64,000 nt of DNA from assembly GCF_014208105.1 (NCBI RefSeq), contig NZ_JACHMQ010000001.1, positions 1 through 64,000 of the forward strand, given 5' to 3'. A program made the translations under genes and the position numbers. The DNA comes from Actinomadura coerulea (lineage in GTDB: Bacteria; Actinomycetota; Actinomycetes; Streptosporangiales; Streptosporangiaceae). Position 1 is the stretch's first letter; each line of letters opens with the position of its first letter. This document shows positions 62,087-64,000 of this stretch, piece by piece. Below the pieces are notes generated by a model that was given only the letters and a program-made list of their open reading frames with translations, had not been told where the DNA came from and made no database searches.

Positions 62087-62995
62087 GTGTCCACCACCGA
62101 CCTGTACGACGAGCTGCGACCGCGGGCGTTCGCCATCGCGTACCGGATGCTCGGCAGCGTCAGCGAAGCCGAGGACGTGGTGCAGGAGGCATTCCTGCGG
62201 CTGCACCGGACCTCGCGGCGCGACGAAGAGATCGTGTCGCCGCGGGCGTACATCGCCACGCTGGTCACCCGGCTGGCCATCGACCAGTTGCGCTCCGCAC
62301 GGGCACGGCGGGAGCAGTACGTCGGCGAATGGCTGCCGGAACCGCTGGCCGCCGATCCGTCCCCCGACGAGCACGCGGAGACCGCCGACTCGCTGTCACT
62401 CGCCTTCCTGGTGCTGCTGGAGAGCCTGTCGCCGAAGCAGCGGGCCGCGTTCCTGCTGCGGGAGGTGTTCCAGTATCCCTACGGCGAGGTCGCCGAGATC
62501 ATCGGCACCGACGTGGACGGCACGCGGCACCTGGTGGCGCGGGCACGCCGCCGCGTCCGGGAGCAGCGGCCGCGCTACCACGCCACACGGCGGCAGCGGC
62601 GGCAGCTGGCCCAGCGGTTCTTCGCCGCCGTCGAGCAGGGTGACCTGCGGGCGTTCGAAGAGCTGCTGGCGCAGGACGTCGCCCTGCACGGTGACGGCGG
62701 CGGCAAGGTGCCGGCCCTGGGGCGGCCGGTCAACGGACGGCGGCGCGTGGCCCACGTTCTGGCGGCGGTGGTGCCCGTGCTGGCCCGTGCCGGTGGCGTG
62801 CGCTTCCACGTCACCGAGGTCAACGGTCAGCCGGGCGCCCTGGTGTACGACATTCGGGACCTGCTGGTCGGGGTGATAGGGCTGGAGATCGCCGACGGCA
62901 GGGTCCAGACGATCCACTCCATCGTCAACCCTGACAAGCTCCAGCACTTCGACCGGGTCGGCGACATCGGCGTGCTGGTGCGTGCGGGCCGCTGA
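62087..62995 (+). CDS. ECF41-family RNA polymerase sigma factor (SigJ-like)
   Basis: 302 residues. The sigma2 region is LRPRAFAIAYRMLGSVSEAEDVVQEAFLR and sigma4 is SPKQRAAFLLREVFQYPYGEVAEIIG. A C-terminal SnoaL-like domain (about 175-300) is present. All three ECF41 signature strings are visible: WLPEPL between the sigma regions, DGGGK at the domain junction and NPDKL near the end. In this group the C-terminal domain, not an anti-sigma factor, controls activity. GTG at 62087 lies 6 bases after the epimerase stop, so the genes are coupled. I did not find a clear ECF41-type promoter upstream of the epimerase. Confidence 0.95.
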   Translation: MSTTDLYDELRPRAFAIAYRMLGSVSEAEDVVQEAFLRLHRTSRRDEEIVSPRAYIATLVTRLAIDQLRSARARREQYVGEWLPEPLAADPSPDEHAETADSLSLAFLVLLESLSPKQRAAFLLREVFQYPYGEVAEIIGTDVDGTRHLVARARRRVREQRPRYHATRRQRRQLAQRFFAAVEQGDLRAFEELLAQDVALHGDGGGKVPALGRPVNGRRRVAHVLAAVVPVLARAGGVRFHVTEVNGQPGALVYDIRDLLVGVIGLEIADGRVQTIHSIVNPDKLQHFDRVGDIGVLVRAGR

Positions 62996-63027
62996 GCCGC
63001 CCGTGACGGTGATGCGAGACTGGGGGA

Positions 63028-63705
63028 GTGGCGGGCGATGTGAGTAGCGCTGAGGTCCGTGGCGTGCTTGGGCGCGTTGGGGAGCTCGGGACCTACTTTG
63101 AGCTCGTTACGGTGGGGGTCTCGGGCGATCCTCCCTGGGGGGCGTTTCCTGGGGGTGCCGGTCGGTTGCGGGGGGCCGTCCGTGACTATGGCGGGCGGCT
63201 CGGGACCGATGAGGTCAGGGTGGCAGCCTCGCTGCTTTTCCAGGGGCTCGCGGCGCGGATCTGGTCCCCGGTCGTCGCGGCTGCCGCTCTCGGCGTCGTT
63301 CCCGATCTCTCGGACGTGCGATGGCGGTGGGCGCCGGATGAGCCGATCATGCTGGGGCTGGCCGAGGTCCGCGGGTGGCGTGCGGGGAGCGTGGCCGAGG
63401 CCACGGAGATCGTCTATCCCCTGGTGGTGGACGGGCTGCTGCGGCCGCTGCGGGAGGCGATGCTCGAGTTCGTCAAGCTCGCGGACGGTCTGGTCTGGGG
63501 CAACGCCGCCTCGGCCCTCGCCGGGAGCCTGAACGTCGGGGGCGCCGATCCCGGGCGGGTCGCGATCGCGCGGGCGCTGCTCGCGCGCGAGCCGCTGGCC
63601 GGGGCCGGGTCCTTCGGGCCGGGCGGGTTCGTTCGGAGCAACTGCTGCCTGTACTACCGCGTCCCTGGTGGGGGCATGTGCGGTGATTGCGGGCTCGCGC
63701 GCTGA
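63028..63705 (+). CDS. FhuF-like 2Fe-2S protein
   Basis: 225 residues. The C-terminus carries the FhuF iron-sulfur motif: Cys206-Cys207, ten residues, Cys218, two residues, Cys221 (CCLYYRVPGGGMCGDC). The rest resembles the helical ferric-siderophore reductase fold, with WSPVVAAAALGVVPDLSDVRW and LNVGGADPGRVAIARALL typical of actinobacterial members. It may reduce ferric siderophores inside the cell, although no siderophore genes are nearby. GTG at 63028 sits one base after GGGGGA; a GTG at 63040 is an alternative with better spacing. Single gene between the sigma factor and leuB. Confidence 0.85.
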   Translation: MAGDVSSAEVRGVLGRVGELGTYFELVTVGVSGDPPWGAFPGGAGRLRGAVRDYGGRLGTDEVRVAASLLFQGLAARIWSPVVAAAALGVVPDLSDVRWRWAPDEPIMLGLAEVRGWRAGSVAEATEIVYPLVVDGLLRPLREAMLEFVKLADGLVWGNAASALAGSLNVGGADPGRVAIARALLAREPLAGAGSFGPGGFVRSNCCLYYRVPGGGMCGDCGLAR

Positions 63706-63717
63706 ATGCCCGCGATG

Positions 63718-63757
63718 TGAGACGAAAGCCCAAGCACTGAGACGTTTGCAGTAGAGT
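63718..63757 (+). promoter_or_regulatory. leuB promoter with two TGAGACG boxes
   Basis: TGAGACG occurs at 63718-63724 and 63738-63744, exactly 20 bases apart, in ATGTGAGACGAAAGC and CACTGAGACGTTTGC. A TAGAGT hexamer (63752-63757) fits a -10; the start would fall at or next to the leuB ATG (63764), giving a leaderless message. The boxes resemble the GAGAC palindrome before ilvB and would overlap the -35 region. Confidence 0.6.
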
Positions 63758-63763
63758 GCGCGC

Positions 63764-64000
63764 ATGGCATCGCGCAGCATTCGTCTGGCCGTCATCCCGG
63801 GGGACGGGATCGGCCCCGAGGTGGTCGCCGAGGGACTGAAGGTCCTCGACGCCGTGTCCGGCGACCTCACGTTCGAGCAGACCTCCTACGACCTGGGCGC
63901 CGCGCGGTGGCACCGGACGGGAGAGACGCTGCCCGACTCGGTCCTGGCGGAGCTGCGCGAGCAGGAGGTCATCCTGCTCGGCGCCGTCGGCGACCCGAGC
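63764..64000 (+). CDS. leuB: 3-isopropylmalate dehydrogenase, N-terminal part
   Basis: Partial gene; 79 codons before the right edge. The protein opens [20 protein letters not shown], the conserved start of beta-decarboxylating dehydrogenases, and continues [14 protein letters not shown] and [17 protein letters not shown] to [11 protein letters not shown], the leucine-pathway form of this motif rather than isocitrate or tartrate enzymes. The enzyme oxidises 3-isopropylmalate to 2-ketoisocaproate with NAD+. Its place after ilvBNC and serA follows the conserved actinobacterial order. No ribosome site is present; translation is probably leaderless. Confidence 0.93.
   Translation, partial: MASRSIRLAVIPGDGIGPEVVAEGLKVLDAVSGDLTFEQTSYDLGAARWHRTGETLPDSVLAELREQEVILLGAVGDPS

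Overview
The window looks like part of the chromosome of a very GC-rich, sporulating-type actinomycete. Codon third positions are almost all G or C, GTG starts and 1-4 bp stop/start overlaps are common, and the gene content (GlgE pathway, HxlR/PadR/TetR regulators, Ser/Thr kinases, an ECF41 sigma factor, DUF1206 and DUF2079 proteins) is typical of Streptosporangiales, for example Actinomadura or Thermomonospora. The genus is an inference. Much of the backbone follows the order known in Streptomyces: glgP/glgE/treS, then cysteine desulfurase-mnmA-methionine synthase-ligA-GGDEF/EAL-gatCAB-GGDEF/EAL-ilvBNC-serA-leuB.

Layout. 1-5129: alpha-glucan metabolism (treS start and glgE on minus, glgP on plus). 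5126-9816: a minus-strand operon of ABC-2 exporter, XRE regulator and four-helix membrane protein, a sensor kinase without a response regulator, and a lone, atypical ABC ATPase. 9974-15159: a SNF2 helicase operon (SWIM protein plus helicase); the helicase carries a 465-residue intein inside its ATP-binding loop. 15312-19172: enoyl-CoA hydratase, HxlR regulator with divergent F420-type reductase, SDR and acyl-ACP desaturase. 19273-23512: three kinase-family genes in a row, the third a clear pseudokinase. 23788-25540: etfBA. 25589-29357: receptor-like kinase, MFS exporter and TetR regulator.

29498-43480 is a housekeeping block: sulfur transfer to tRNA (cysteine desulfurase, MnmA), a methionine-synthase-like enzyme, NAD-dependent DNA ligase, a c-di-GMP enzyme gene with a one-base frameshift, and the tRNA amidotransferase gatCAB. 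A degenerate repeat region follows gatB. Then come a PQQ-type sugar dehydrogenase lipoprotein and a second, intact c-di-GMP enzyme.

48188-64000 is amino-acid biosynthesis with inserts. ilvB-ilvN-ilvC is preceded by a recognisable attenuator: a 16-codon leader peptide with Ile-Leu-Val-Val-Leu codons, alternative hairpins and a U-tract terminator. serA and leuB follow. Inserted between them are a PadR-ABC-FtsX exporter cassette, a DUF2079 protein, a thymidylate-synthase-fold protein lacking its catalytic cysteine, a second attenuator-like leader (Val-Val-Ile-Leu codons) with no biosynthetic gene directly behind it, an epimerase-ECF41 sigma pair and a FhuF-like 2Fe-2S protein.

No rRNA, tRNA, CRISPR array or insertion sequence was recognised. 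The most notable items are the P-loop intein, the kinase/pseudokinase cassette, the orphan leader RNA, the Cys-less thymidylate-synthase homologue and the frameshifted c-di-GMP gene.
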